From assembly GCA_016124335.1 (NCBI GenBank), contig WGNX01000010.1, forward strand, positions 1 through 64,000: a DNA stretch of 64,000 bases. Direction: 5' to 3'. Made by a program: the position numbers and the translations under genes. The notes beneath the pieces were generated by a model, which was not told the DNA's origin, did not search any database, and saw only the letters and a program-made list of their open reading frames with translations. Of this stretch, positions 1 through 8,832 are shown in pieces (positions within the stretch are counted from its first letter, which is position 1; each line of letters begins with the position of its first letter). This DNA is from Alphaproteobacteria bacterium. Its GTDB lineage: Bacteria; Pseudomonadota; Alphaproteobacteria; CACIAM-22H2.

Positions 1-192
1 GGCCTGATAGGCCTGCAGGTTGCCGCGGATGCCCTGGGCGACCGAGAAGGTCGAGGCATCGTCCGCCGCGTCGGCGACGCGGTAGCCGGTCTGCACCTGC
101 TTGGAGGCGACGTTGAGGGCCGACTGGGTCGTGCGCAGCGACGACAGTGCCACCATTGCACCGACGTTGGTATTGATCGAATTGGAGCTCAT
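1..192 (-). CDS. Flagellin, N-terminal D0/D1 region (truncated by window edge)
   Basis: Hand translation from ATG at 192: MSSNSINTNVGAMVALSSLRTTQSALNVASKQVQTGYRVADAADDASTFSVAQGIRGNLQAYQA; typical flagellin N-terminus. Confidence 0.93.
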   Translation of the reverse strand, partial: MSSNSINTNVGAMVALSSLRTTQSALNVASKQVQTGYRVADAADDASTFSVAQGIRGNLQAYQA

Positions 193-487
193 GGCTCTAT
201 CCATCCTATTCTAGGGTTAGACCCGGCTTTCTGCCGAACCACCGCCGCGTCCTTTGGACCAACGTCGGTAATCATCAAACTACACATGTGTGTCGAATGA
301 AGCAAGTGTTTTTTTAAAATTTTCTCTAATTTATCAGCAAATGCATGTTGAATTGATTGGGATACCGCGAATTTCAGACTTCGATTGTATTAAGTAATTG
401 ATACGGCAGCAAATTTTATACGACGTACAAACGCTGACTTGCACCCCACTGGCGGCGCAAGCACGCCCGCGCCTATACTGCTGACCG

Positions 488-973
488 ATGATTCGCGCCC
501 TCGCCGCCCTTTTCCTGACCCTTCTGGCCGCCGGTCCTGCGCTCGCGCAGTCCCAGCGCGAGGCGTTGCCGATCCCGCGTTTCGTCACGCTGCGCTCGGA
601 GGAAGTGAACCTGCGCGCCGGGCCCGGCGTGCGCTATCCGGTGGAATGGGTCTTCGTGCGCCGGCAGATGCCGGTCGAGATACTTCAGGAGTTCGAGAAC
701 TGGCGGCGCATCCGCGATGTCGACGGAACCGAGGGCTGGGTCCATCAGAGCATGCTGACCGGCCGGCGCGCGGTGATCGTGCAGGGACAGATGCGCGACC
801 TGCACCGGCGCGCCGAAGCCGAGTCGCCGGTGATCGCGCGCGTGGAGCCTGGCGTGATCGGCGCGTTGCTCGAATGCAAGGATGCCTGGTGCCGCATCGA
901 GACGGGCGGCTTCCGCGGCTGGCTCGCGCGCGACCAGGTCTGGGGTGTCTATTCCAACGAGACGGTGAAGTAG
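488..973 (+). CDS. SH3-domain (SH3b-like) secreted protein
   Basis: Signal peptide followed by two SH3b-like repeats (VNLRAGPGVRYPVEWVF..., DLHRRAEAESPVIARVEPG). Confidence 0.8.
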   Translation: MIRALAALFLTLLAAGPALAQSQREALPIPRFVTLRSEEVNLRAGPGVRYPVEWVFVRRQMPVEILQEFENWRRIRDVDGTEGWVHQSMLTGRRAVIVQGQMRDLHRRAEAESPVIARVEPGVIGALLECKDAWCRIETGGFRGWLARDQVWGVYSNETVK

Positions 974-977
974 CGCT

Positions 978-1574
978 TCAGGCGAAATCCGCCGACAGCG
1001 CGCCGCGCACGGTTTCCGGCAGCACGGCGAGATGGCCGTAATTGGGATGGTCGAATCCCAGCATCACGCGCGTGCCCGGCGTGCGGAACGCGGCGATCTG
1101 CGCGGGCCCGAACGGGAAGCGCAGGAAATGCACGGCCGACGTCTTGCCATCCTCCTTCGTGCGCTCGATATCCGATTCGGCCACCGCCGCGATGCGCGCG
1201 CCGTCGATCTCGAAGAACGTGTGCTTCTCGATATGGCCCAGCGTGGCGAGGATGCGCGCGCGCTGCACGGGATCGGGGATTTCCAGCATCATCGTGGCCA
1301 CAAGTTCGCTGCCCTGCGGGATCAGCGGGTTGTAGGCCGAAAGCTCGTCGGCGATCTGCGCCTCGCCGCCCTTCTCGATGAACAGCATCTCGTGAACCTG
1401 ATGCCACATCGTCTGGTAGCTCTCGAAATAGAACGTCGCGATGGGGCCGACCTCGACGCGGCGATGCTTCTTGGTCGCCACGATCGCCTCGCGCAGCGAC
1501 TTGCGCTCGCGCGCATAGTCGGAAAGCGGAAGGATGTCGGATCGCTCGATCCGGCGCTTTGTCGCGGTCGTCAT
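978..1574 (-). CDS. DUF3501 family protein
   Basis: MTTATKRRIERSDILPLSDYARERKSLREAIVATKKHRRVEVGPIATFYFES...; adjacent to Fe-S oxidoreductase and rubrerythrin as commonly seen for this family. Confidence 0.75.
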   Translation of the reverse strand: MTTATKRRIERSDILPLSDYARERKSLREAIVATKKHRRVEVGPIATFYFESYQTMWHQVHEMLFIEKGGEAQIADELSAYNPLIPQGSELVATMMLEIPDPVQRARILATLGHIEKHTFFEIDGARIAAVAESDIERTKEDGKTSAVHFLRFPFGPAQIAAFRTPGTRVMLGFDHPNYGHLAVLPETVRGALSADFA

Positions 1575-1584
1575 GGTCGGTCCC

Positions 1585-2931
1585 TCAGGAAAGGCCGTAG
1601 GCCTTCGCGAAAAGTTCGATCGGGTGTTCGGCCTGCTCGATCTTCGGCAACTCGGTTTCGCCCAGCCGCGCGATGCCCTGCACGATATGCTCGCCCGCCA
1701 GCGGGCACTCGGAAGCAAGATAGGTCTTGGCGTTCTTCGCCGCCGTGCGCGCAACCGGCTTGCCGACCTTCAGCGCCGTCTCGAAATTCTTCTTCATCAC
1801 GCCCCATGAGCCGCCGTGGCCCGAGCAGCGCTCGATGACCGCCACGTCCACCTTGGGAATGAGGCGCAGCATCTCGGCCGCCTTCGGGCCCATGTTCTGC
1901 GCGCGCGCGTGGCAGGCGAAATGCACCGACACGCCGCCATCGAGTTCGCCAAGGCCGGGCGCCAGCCCGTGCTTCTTGTGGATGTCGACCACGTACTCGG
2001 CCGCATCGAACGTCGCGTTGGCGAGCTTGGCCACCAGCGGGTCGTCGGGAACGATCAGCGGCCATTCGAATTTCAGCATCAGCGCGCAGGACGGGATCAG
2101 CGCCACGATGTCGTAGCCCTCGTCGATCAGCGCGCTCATCTCGGCGGCGACCGCGCGGGCCGTCTGGGCCACCTTCTCGATCTCGCCGTGCTCGAGCTGC
2201 GGCATGCCGCAGCATTTCGGATAGACGACCTTCGATTCGACGCCGTTCTTCGCAAGCACGGCGCGCATCGCCATGCCGATCTTCGGGTTGTTGTAGTTGA
2301 CGAAGCAGGTCGCGTAGAGCGCGGCCTTGCGCTTGCCGAAGGCGGGCGCCTTGTCGTTGAGCGCCACCGCCTCGCGCTTGGCGCGCACGGCGAAGGTGGG
2401 GCCGTGGAATTTAGGCAGCGCGGCTTCCGGATGCACGCCGGCAACCTTGTCGAGCAGGCCGCGCGTGAGGCCGTTCGTCGTGTCCGACGCCCAGTTGGCG
2501 AGCGTCGGCGCAAGGGCGGCGAGCTTGCCGTTGCGGTCGGTCTTGGTGAGTTCCTTCTCCGCGAAGGGCACCTTGCCCTTCTTCGCCTCGATGGCGCGGT
2601 AGCGCAGCATCAGATGCGGGAAATCCAGATTGAATTCGTGCGGCGGCACGTAGGGGCACTTGGTCAGGAAGCACATGTCGCAAAGCGTGCAGGCGTCGAC
2701 CACGCCCTTGAACGCTTCGGAGGGCACTTCCTCCATCACCTCGCCCGGCGTGCCGTCGATCAGATCGAAGAGCTTGGGGAAGGAGTCGCACAGATTGAAG
2801 CAGCGCCGGCAGCCGTGGCAGATGTCGAACACGCGGCGCAGCTCGGCATCGAGCTTGGCCTCGTCCCAGAAATCGGGATTCGTCCAGTCGATCTTGTGGC
2901 GGGTCGGCGCCTCGAGACTGCCTTCGCGCAT
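1585..2931 (-). CDS. Fe-S oxidoreductase (GlpC/HdrD-like, two 4Fe-4S motifs plus CCG domains)
   Basis: [11 protein letters not shown] and [13 protein letters not shown] ferredoxin motifs; CCG-type C-terminus ([17 protein letters not shown]). Start chosen at MREGSLEAP. Confidence 0.88.
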   Translation of the reverse strand: MREGSLEAPTRHKIDWTNPDFWDEAKLDAELRRVFDICHGCRRCFNLCDSFPKLFDLIDGTPGEVMEEVPSEAFKGVVDACTLCDMCFLTKCPYVPPHEFNLDFPHLMLRYRAIEAKKGKVPFAEKELTKTDRNGKLAALAPTLANWASDTTNGLTRGLLDKVAGVHPEAALPKFHGPTFAVRAKREAVALNDKAPAFGKRKAALYATCFVNYNNPKIGMAMRAVLAKNGVESKVVYPKCCGMPQLEHGEIEKVAQTARAVAAEMSALIDEGYDIVALIPSCALMLKFEWPLIVPDDPLVAKLANATFDAAEYVVDIHKKHGLAPGLGELDGGVSVHFACHARAQNMGPKAAEMLRLIPKVDVAVIERCSGHGGSWGVMKKNFETALKVGKPVARTAAKNAKTYLASECPLAGEHIVQGIARLGETELPKIEQAEHPIELFAKAYGLS

Positions 2932-2976
2932 GGCGGATTCCTGTGCGGGCTGGATGGAGCGTGGCCGCGCGGTTCG

Positions 2977-3004
2977 CCCGCGCGGCGCCGCAGCGCCGCG
3001 CGGG
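2977..3004. other. Perfect 12-bp GC-rich inverted repeat between rubrerythrin and Fe-S oxidoreductase genes
   Basis: CCCGCGCGGCGC-CGCA-GCGCCGCGCGGG read directly; no T-tract follows on the minus strand. Confidence 0.85.
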
Positions 3005-3029
3005 AAAACCGGAACGGCCCGAAGCCTCG

Positions 3030-3452
3030 TTACGCCTTCAGCGTGTCGAGCGTCTTCTGGAACTTGCCGGCGTGCGACTTCTCGGCCTTGGCCAGCGTCT
3101 CGAACCAGTCGGCGATCTCGTCGAAGCCTTCGGCGCGCGCGTCCTTGGCCATGCCCGGGTACATGTCGGTGTACTCGTGCGTCTCGCCCGCGATCGACGC
3201 CTTGAGGTTCAGCTCGGTCGAGCCGATCGGTTCGCCCGTCGCCGGATCGCCGACTTCCTCGAGGAATTCGAGATGGCCGTGCGCGTGGCCCGTCTCGCCT
3301 TCGGCGGTCGAGCGGAACACGGCCGCGACGTCGTTGTAGCCTTCGACATCCGCCTTCTGGGCGAAATAGAGATAGCGGCGGTTGGCCTGGCTCTCGCCGG
3401 CGAACGCGTCCTTGAGATGCTTTTCGGTCTTGGTTCCCTTGAGCTTGGGCAT
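3030..3452 (-). CDS. Rubrerythrin
   Basis: [64 protein letters not shown]; ferritin-like EAxH/ExxH motifs. Confidence 0.93.
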   Translation of the reverse strand: MPKLKGTKTEKHLKDAFAGESQANRRYLYFAQKADVEGYNDVAAVFRSTAEGETGHAHGHLEFLEEVGDPATGEPIGSTELNLKASIAGETHEYTDMYPGMAKDARAEGFDEIADWFETLAKAEKSHAGKFQKTLDTLKA

Positions 3453-3570
3453 GGGAGGCTCCCTTGTTCCGTCGATGGTCCGGCGCACACGTTTGTCCGG
3501 TGCGTTGCCGGCCCGGGCCCTGTGCCCGGAATGCGCAATCTATGGACCTTGGAGACGGGAGGGTCAATAC

Positions 3571-3608
3571 CCTAGAACGATTCCAAACTAATTGAGAACC
3601 GTTTGCAA
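3571..3608. promoter_or_regulatory. Two tandem Irr/ICE-type inverted repeats upstream of rubrerythrin
   Basis: 3571-3587 CCTAGAACGATTCCAAA (minus TTTGGAA-TCG-TTCTAGG) and 3592-3608 TTGAGAACCGTTTGCAA; both resemble TTTAGAA-N3-TTCTAAA; centres 21 bp apart. Confidence 0.55.
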
Positions 3609-3615
3609 AATAATA

Positions 3616-4032
3616 TTATTTCTCGGTAACACGGACCACAACATCGACGCGCGAAACACGCATTCCGGCGGGCGCGGACGGCAGGGCCGCAAGCGAAACC
3701 TGCTCGGCCGGGATGTCCTGCAGGCGACCTTCGGATTCGAAATAGAAGTGATGGTGCTCGCCGGTATTGGTGTCGAAATACGAGCGCCCGGGCTCGACCA
3801 CGACTTCGCGCAGCAGCCCGCCGCGCGTGAACTGGTTGAGCGCGTTGTAGATCGTGGCGAGCGGCACGTCGACGCCCGCCGCGCGCGCTTCGCCATGCAG
3901 CTCATCGGCCGTCAGGTGCCGGTGGCCGCCCGCTTCCAGCACGCGCAGAAGCTGCACGCGCTGGCGCGTGGGCCGGAGGCCCGCCGCCTTGAGGCGCGCG
4001 ATCGCCGACGTGTAGGGGCGCTCGTCCGTCAT
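3616..4032 (-). CDS. irr: Fur-family transcriptional regulator, Irr-like
   Basis: Fur fold (LRPTRQRVQLLRVL...HLTADELHGEARAAGVDVPLATIYNALNQF) with HHH motif GEHHHFYFESEG. Confidence 0.8.
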   Translation of the reverse strand: MTDERPYTSAIARLKAAGLRPTRQRVQLLRVLEAGGHRHLTADELHGEARAAGVDVPLATIYNALNQFTRGGLLREVVVEPGRSYFDTNTGEHHHFYFESEGRLQDIPAEQVSLAALPSAPAGMRVSRVDVVVRVTEK

Positions 4033-4107
4033 AAAAATCGTATATGCCCAAATGCGGGAAAATGAAAGGCCTGCCGGGCTTTCTGGAATCTCTCCAATCC
4101 GGCCAGT

Positions 4108-4815
4108 TCAGCCCGGAAAGCCGAAACCCTGAAGCAAGTCGTTGAGAAAATGGGCGGCGACAGCGGGCCAAACCGTGCCCGACAGGCGCACGAGCCCGCC
4201 CAGCAGAACGGCATAGAGAACGACCGAGACGAACAGGTAGGCGAACGTACCGGCGCCAAAATCAGCCAGCACGAACCAGCCCGGCGCCAGGATCGCCCCG
4301 TAGAGAAGGGCCGCAATCGCATTCGCCTTCCAGAACCCGTGGCGGCCGGCGAGCGCCTTCAGCACAAGGCCCCGGAAGACGAATTCCTCGCACAGTGCCG
4401 CGAAAAGCAGGCTGGTCGCGGCGACGGCAAAGCTCGCGACCGGTACCGGCGGGATGGCGATCCAGGCGCCGCCGGCCAGCACCTCGATCCCGCGCGAGGC
4501 AAGCGTCAACGCCGCCACCGCAGGCCAGGCGTATTTCGGCGCCGCCCCCGGCCGCAGGTCGATCGCCGCGCGCGGATCGGCGCGCTCGACCACACGCAGC
4601 CACACGAGCGGCAGCCCCAGCCAGATCGCACCCCGCCACAGCTCGGCGACGATGCGCGCGCTGGCGACGTCCGCGCTTGCCATGTCGCTGACCGGGACAA
4701 GGGCAAGCCGCACCAGCCACGCGACGGCAAGTGCCGCCACGAACGCATAGGGCTTCCTCAGGCTTTGCGGATCGTCAGAAATCGACGCAGCGCCCCGCCC
4801 GCTCCCAGTCGCCAT
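4108..4815 (-). CDS. CPBP family intramembrane metalloprotease
   Basis: Hydrophobic segments with CEEFVFRG (EExxxR) and HFLND motif. Start uncertain; overlaps the SDHAF4 gene end. Confidence 0.78.
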   Translation of the reverse strand: MATGSGRGAASISDDPQSLRKPYAFVAALAVAWLVRLALVPVSDMASADVASARIVAELWRGAIWLGLPLVWLRVVERADPRAAIDLRPGAAPKYAWPAVAALTLASRGIEVLAGGAWIAIPPVPVASFAVAATSLLFAALCEEFVFRGLVLKALAGRHGFWKANAIAALLYGAILAPGWFVLADFGAGTFAYLFVSVVLYAVLLGGLVRLSGTVWPAVAAHFLNDLLQGFGFPG

Positions 4816-4936
4816 AGCGCGTCGGCTCGGGCCCCTTGGGGCCGCCGATCTCCGGGACGGGCTTGGGTGCCGCCGGCTCGGGCGCGGGTGCCGGTGCCGG
4901 ATCGGCGGCGGGCGTTTCGGTCTTGGTCTCGGCCAT
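4775..4936 (-). CDS. DUF1674 / succinate dehydrogenase assembly factor 4-like
   Basis: C-terminus GGPKGPEPTRYGDWERAGRCVDF matches the conserved DUF1674/SDHAF4 tail. Confidence 0.82.
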   Translation of the reverse strand: MAETKTETPAADPAPAPAPEPAAPKPVPEIGGPKGPEPTRYGDWERAGRCVDF

Positions 4937-5012
4937 GAAACGAACATATGCGCGCCCGGCTTGCGCCCCGCAAGCCTTGAACGCAAGGCAGCGGACGCTT
5001 ACCTGAAAGGCC

Positions 5013-5942
5013 ATGAATTACGCCAAGACCGCCATCCTTCTTGCCGCCATGACCGGCCTTTTTCTTGCCATCGGCTACGCGCTGGCGGGCGAAGGGGGCA
5101 TGATGATCGCGCTGGTCGTCGCGGCCGGCATGAACCTTTTCGCTTACTGGAACGCCGACAAGATGGTGCTGTCGATGTATGGCGCCCACGAGGTCGGCCC
5201 CGACGAAGCGCCGGGCTTCCACCGCATCGTCGCCAACCTTGCCGCGAACGCCGGCCTGCCGATGCCCAAGGTCTATCTGATCGACGATCCGCAGCCCAAC
5301 GCGTTTGCCACCGGCCGCAATCCCGAGAATGCGGCGGTCGCCGCCACGCGCGGCCTGCTACAGATGCTCGACGAGCGCGAGGTTGCCGCCGTGATGGCGC
5401 ATGAACTTGCGCACGTGAAGAACCGCGATACGCTGACGATGACGGTGACCGCGACGATCGCGGGCGCCATCGGCATGCTCGCGCAGTTCGCGTTCTTCTT
5501 TTCCGGCTCGAACAACCGCGAGCGCGGCGGGCTTGGCCCGGTGGCGACGATCGCGCTGATGATCCTTGCGCCCATCGCGGCAAGCCTCGTCCAGATGGCG
5601 ATCAGCCGCAGCCGCGAATACGAGGCCGATCGCATCGGCGGCGAGATCTCGGGCGATCCGCTGGCCCTTGCCTCGGCACTCGAGAAGATCGCGCAGGGCG
5701 TGGCGCATTTGCCCAGCGAAACGGCCGAGCGCAACCCCGCCACCGCGCACATGTTCATCATGAACCCGCTGACCGGCGAAGGGGCCGACAACCTGTTTTC
5801 GACCCATCCCGATCCCGCCAACCGGATCGCGGCACTCGTCGAGCAGGCGCGCGCGATGGGACGAACGGGCACGGGTTCGGCCGCGCGCATGTCGGTGCCG
5901 CGCACGGGCGCAGGCGCACGCCGGCGCGGGCCGTGGGGTTGA
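5013..5942 (+). CDS. htpX: Zinc metalloprotease HtpX (M48 family)
   Basis: [64 protein letters not shown]. Confidence 0.95.
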   Translation: MNYAKTAILLAAMTGLFLAIGYALAGEGGMMIALVVAAGMNLFAYWNADKMVLSMYGAHEVGPDEAPGFHRIVANLAANAGLPMPKVYLIDDPQPNAFATGRNPENAAVAATRGLLQMLDEREVAAVMAHELAHVKNRDTLTMTVTATIAGAIGMLAQFAFFFSGSNNRERGGLGPVATIALMILAPIAASLVQMAISRSREYEADRIGGEISGDPLALASALEKIAQGVAHLPSETAERNPATAHMFIMNPLTGEGADNLFSTHPDPANRIAALVEQARAMGRTGTGSAARMSVPRTGAGARRRGPWG

Positions 5943-5948
5943 GCGTTC

Positions 5949-6125
5949 TCAGTCGGGAAGTTTGAAGGGCGTCGAGCTGTCTGCCGCCGCGAGCGAGCCG
6001 GTCGAAGGCCGGTCAGCCCGCGCGATCGCCATGCCGCCGAGAATCAGGAGCACCGCCAGCACGAGCGCCTGAAGGCGGCTCATCGAGCGGGGACGCGGAC
6101 TGCGCATCGGTGCAAGATCGGTCAT
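5949..6125 (-). CDS. Small single-TM hypothetical protein (58 aa)
   Basis: Hand translation MTDLAPMRSPRPRSMSRLQALVLAVLLILGGMAIARADRPSTGSLAAADSSTPFKLPD; below ORF-track cutoff; fills the gap between htpX and rsmB. Confidence 0.5.
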   Translation of the reverse strand: MTDLAPMRSPRPRSMSRLQALVLAVLLILGGMAIARADRPSTGSLAAADSSTPFKLPD

Positions 6126-6232
6126 GGCGTTTCCCGGAAGCGGCGTATCGATTCCCTAACTGCCGGAATAACGCAAGGGCCATGCCGCTTATTCCTTGAA
6201 GCGGACGCGCACCTCCGCCAAGTTGCGCCGCC

Positions 6233-7546
6233 ATGCCCGCCCTGCCGAACAAACGCCGCACACTACCCCTAGCCACGGCGCGCGCTGTCGCCCGCGACCT
6301 GTTGGAACAGGTGCTTTCCAAGGGCCGCACGCTCGACGAGGCGGCGGGTCTTGTCGAGGGCCACGCCCGGCTTGAGGGGCGCGACCGGGCATTCGCGCGC
6401 CTTCTTGCGGCGAGCGTCTTGCGGCGGTTGGGCAGTCTCGACGCAGTTCTGGCCCGCTGTCTCGACAAGGGCGCCCCCCCGATGCCGGTTCGCGACATCC
6501 TGCGCCTTGGGGCGGCCCAGCTGCTGCTGCTCGACACGCCCGATCATGCCGCGGTCGGCGAAACCGTCGCGCTGTGCACGGGCCGCGCAGCAAGCCTCAA
6601 AGGGCTCGTCAATGCGGTGCTGCGCCGGCTGGCGCGCGACGGAAAGGCATTGCTGGCCAAATTGGATGCGGCCCGCCTCGATACGCCGCCGTGGCTGTGG
6701 CATGTGCTGTCGACGGCCTACGGCGAGGACACGGCCCGCGCGGTCGCAGGCGTGCATGCGGGCAATCCGCCGCTCGATCTTTCCGTTCGCGCCGATCCGG
6801 AATTGTGGGCAGCAAAGCTCGGCGCGCAGGTGCTGCCGACCGGCACGCTGCGCCTGCCGGACGCCGGCGGGCTCGCCGACCTGCCGGGCTATGCCGAGGG
6901 GGCGTGGTGGGTGCAGGACGCCGCCGCCGCCCTGCCCGCGCGCCTGCTTGGCGATGTTTCGGGCAGCGACGTGCTCGATCTTTGCGCAGCACCCGGCGGC
7001 AAGACGCTGCAGCTTGCCGCCGCCGGCGCAAGGGTCACGGCGGTGGACCAGTCGAAAAAACGGCTCGCACGCCTTGTGGAAAACCTGGCACGCACCGGCC
7101 TGACGGCAACCGGCATCGCGGCGGACGTCGCCGACTGGCGCCCGGCCACTCCTTTCCCTTTCGTACTTCTCGACGCCCCCTGCACGGCCAGTGGCACGCT
7201 GCGCCGGCATCCGGAAATCGCCTACCTGAAATCGCCGGCCGATGCCGACAAGCTTGTCGGCGTGCAGGACCGCCTGCTCGATGCCGCCGCCGAAATGACC
7301 GCGCCCAGCGGCACGCTTGTCTACGCCGTGTGTTCGCTCGACCCGCGCGAAGGAAAAAGCCGCGTGGCCGCCTTCCTCAAGCGCAATCCGGCATTCGCGC
7401 GCCGACGCATATCGGCCGCGGAACTTGGCGGTGCGGCCGAGTTGATCGACGCCAACGGCGACCTGATGACGCTGCCGTCCCACTGGGCCGACAAGGGCGG
7501 CATGGACGGGTTCTACGCGGCACGGCTGATTCGGACGACTGCATAG
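6233..7546 (+). CDS. rsmB: 16S rRNA m5C967 methyltransferase (NusB-like domain + Rossmann MTase)
   Basis: NusB-like N-terminus; DLCAAPGGKTLQLA; LLDAPCTASGTLRRHPEI; YAVCSLDPREG. Confidence 0.92.
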   Translation: MPALPNKRRTLPLATARAVARDLLEQVLSKGRTLDEAAGLVEGHARLEGRDRAFARLLAASVLRRLGSLDAVLARCLDKGAPPMPVRDILRLGAAQLLLLDTPDHAAVGETVALCTGRAASLKGLVNAVLRRLARDGKALLAKLDAARLDTPPWLWHVLSTAYGEDTARAVAGVHAGNPPLDLSVRADPELWAAKLGAQVLPTGTLRLPDAGGLADLPGYAEGAWWVQDAAAALPARLLGDVSGSDVLDLCAAPGGKTLQLAAAGARVTAVDQSKKRLARLVENLARTGLTATGIAADVADWRPATPFPFVLLDAPCTASGTLRRHPEIAYLKSPADADKLVGVQDRLLDAAAEMTAPSGTLVYAVCSLDPREGKSRVAAFLKRNPAFARRRISAAELGGAAELIDANGDLMTLPSHWADKGGMDGFYAARLIRTTA

Positions 7547-8832
7547 GCAGCAGCCGCAACGAATATTGGCTCAACCGGCAACCGATATTTTGCTGATGCA
7601 ACCGGTCCTTGTATTACCAAGACATATCCAATCCACAGGATCGCAAAGAGTCCTGCCCCGCGCGTTTCGCGTCGGGACAACAGAAGGACTAATCCCGCAA
7701 GCGCAATTGCCCGGACGGGCCATTCCACTGAGATACCAGCGGCAAGCCATAAAAGATATGTCCGGCTCGAGCTCAAAGTCAGGAAATTTCGAACCTTTTC
7801 GACAGGTGTCTGTCCGACAGTCGAGTAGTAACCAGTGCGTGGCAGCGCCATAACGCGCGGAATCATCAACGTTGCGGGCGATGCCAAGTTGATCGCGGCG
7901 CCGAAGAGCCATGCCTTGAGAATGCCGGCAGGTGAAGTTGCAGAAAGGCCTTCGCGCGCGATCCCGGAATAGATTGCCTCGCTGCCGAATGGGTCGGTAC
8001 CATCGCGGATCCCTCCATGTGCATCGTACGCCGCCGCGACCTCGCCAGCAGTTCTCGCATACGGCGTACCATCGGCCGCCTCCCGGGCGAGCGGATACCA
8101 CCAAAGCGCCATGTGCATGCCACCTTGCGCCGAAAGTGCCGGTTTGCCGTAGGCTATCCAGTTCCGGGTGACGACTGGCGCAGCAAAAAGAGCAATCGCA
8201 AGAACGACACAACTGGTTGCCCGCCATGCACGCACAGTGAAGCCATCCGAGATAAGCATCGCAAGCGCGAGAACCGGGACAAAGGGCCAGAGAACAGCGC
8301 GATTGAAAAGCGCAAGTCCAAACCACCATCCGGCGCGCATCGCTGTAGCAGTTCTGTCATCATGCATCTTGTGCCAGCGCGCCAATTCCAGAAATCCTGC
8401 AGCAAGACATGCCATGAAAATCGAATCGCCGAGCACAACTCCGGCGAGCACGATTTGGGTGGGATTGAGGGCGGCCATCAGGCCGGCCCAACGGCCGGCA
8501 CCCGCTTGGATGCAATCGGCCAGTCGCGCTATCGCGACGCAGGCGCACGCGTCGATTGCGAGTTGGCTAATGACAGGTGCCCAGAGCGCTCCCGTACCAA
8601 ACACTAGAAAATGGAAATGCAGGAAGATCGGATAGCCAGGCATGCGCTCGGGGCTGCCCTGCCACCATTCGGGCGAGAGCGCCATATCGATGAAAAGGCC
8701 GCTGTCTGGATGGACAAGTCCTGCCGACTCTATTCCAGTTGCCAGGAGATATGCAGCGCGAATGCCGAATGCCAGCGCAAACAGCGCAGGCGCACGAGCA
8801 AGGCGGTCTAATAAGCCTTGAGCTTGCGCCAC
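7513..8832 (-). CDS. Polytopic membrane protein, GT-C/ArnT-like glycosyltransferase
   Basis: Multi-TM with HPDSGLFIDMA and late TM block; GTG start (VAQAQGLLDRLARAPALF) overlaps the end of the GT2 gene. Confidence 0.6.
   Translation of the reverse strand: MAQAQGLLDRLARAPALFALAFGIRAAYLLATGIESAGLVHPDSGLFIDMALSPEWWQGSPERMPGYPIFLHFHFLVFGTGALWAPVISQLAIDACACVAIARLADCIQAGAGRWAGLMAALNPTQIVLAGVVLGDSIFMACLAAGFLELARWHKMHDDRTATAMRAGWWFGLALFNRAVLWPFVPVLALAMLISDGFTVRAWRATSCVVLAIALFAAPVVTRNWIAYGKPALSAQGGMHMALWWYPLAREAADGTPYARTAGEVAAAYDAHGGIRDGTDPFGSEAIYSGIAREGLSATSPAGILKAWLFGAAINLASPATLMIPRVMALPRTGYYSTVGQTPVEKVRNFLTLSSSRTYLLWLAAGISVEWPVRAIALAGLVLLLSRRETRGAGLFAILWIGYVLVIQGPVASAKYRLPVEPIFVAAAAYAVVRISRAA

Noticed and set aside
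2590-2610. CGCGGTAGCGC (and similar GCGGTAG strings near 80, 37420 and 39607)
   Set aside because: All within coding sequence on the antisense strand; background of a GC-rich genome.
1816-3339. Long plus-strand ORF of 507 aa opposite the Fe-S oxidoreductase
   Set aside because: Antisense shadow ORF: low-complexity His/Arg/Ala-rich translation, while the opposite strand carries clear motifs.
3030-3488. Rubrerythrin start at 3488
   Set aside because: MPKLKGTK at 3452 has a good Shine-Dalgarno (GGAG) and matches the family N-terminus.
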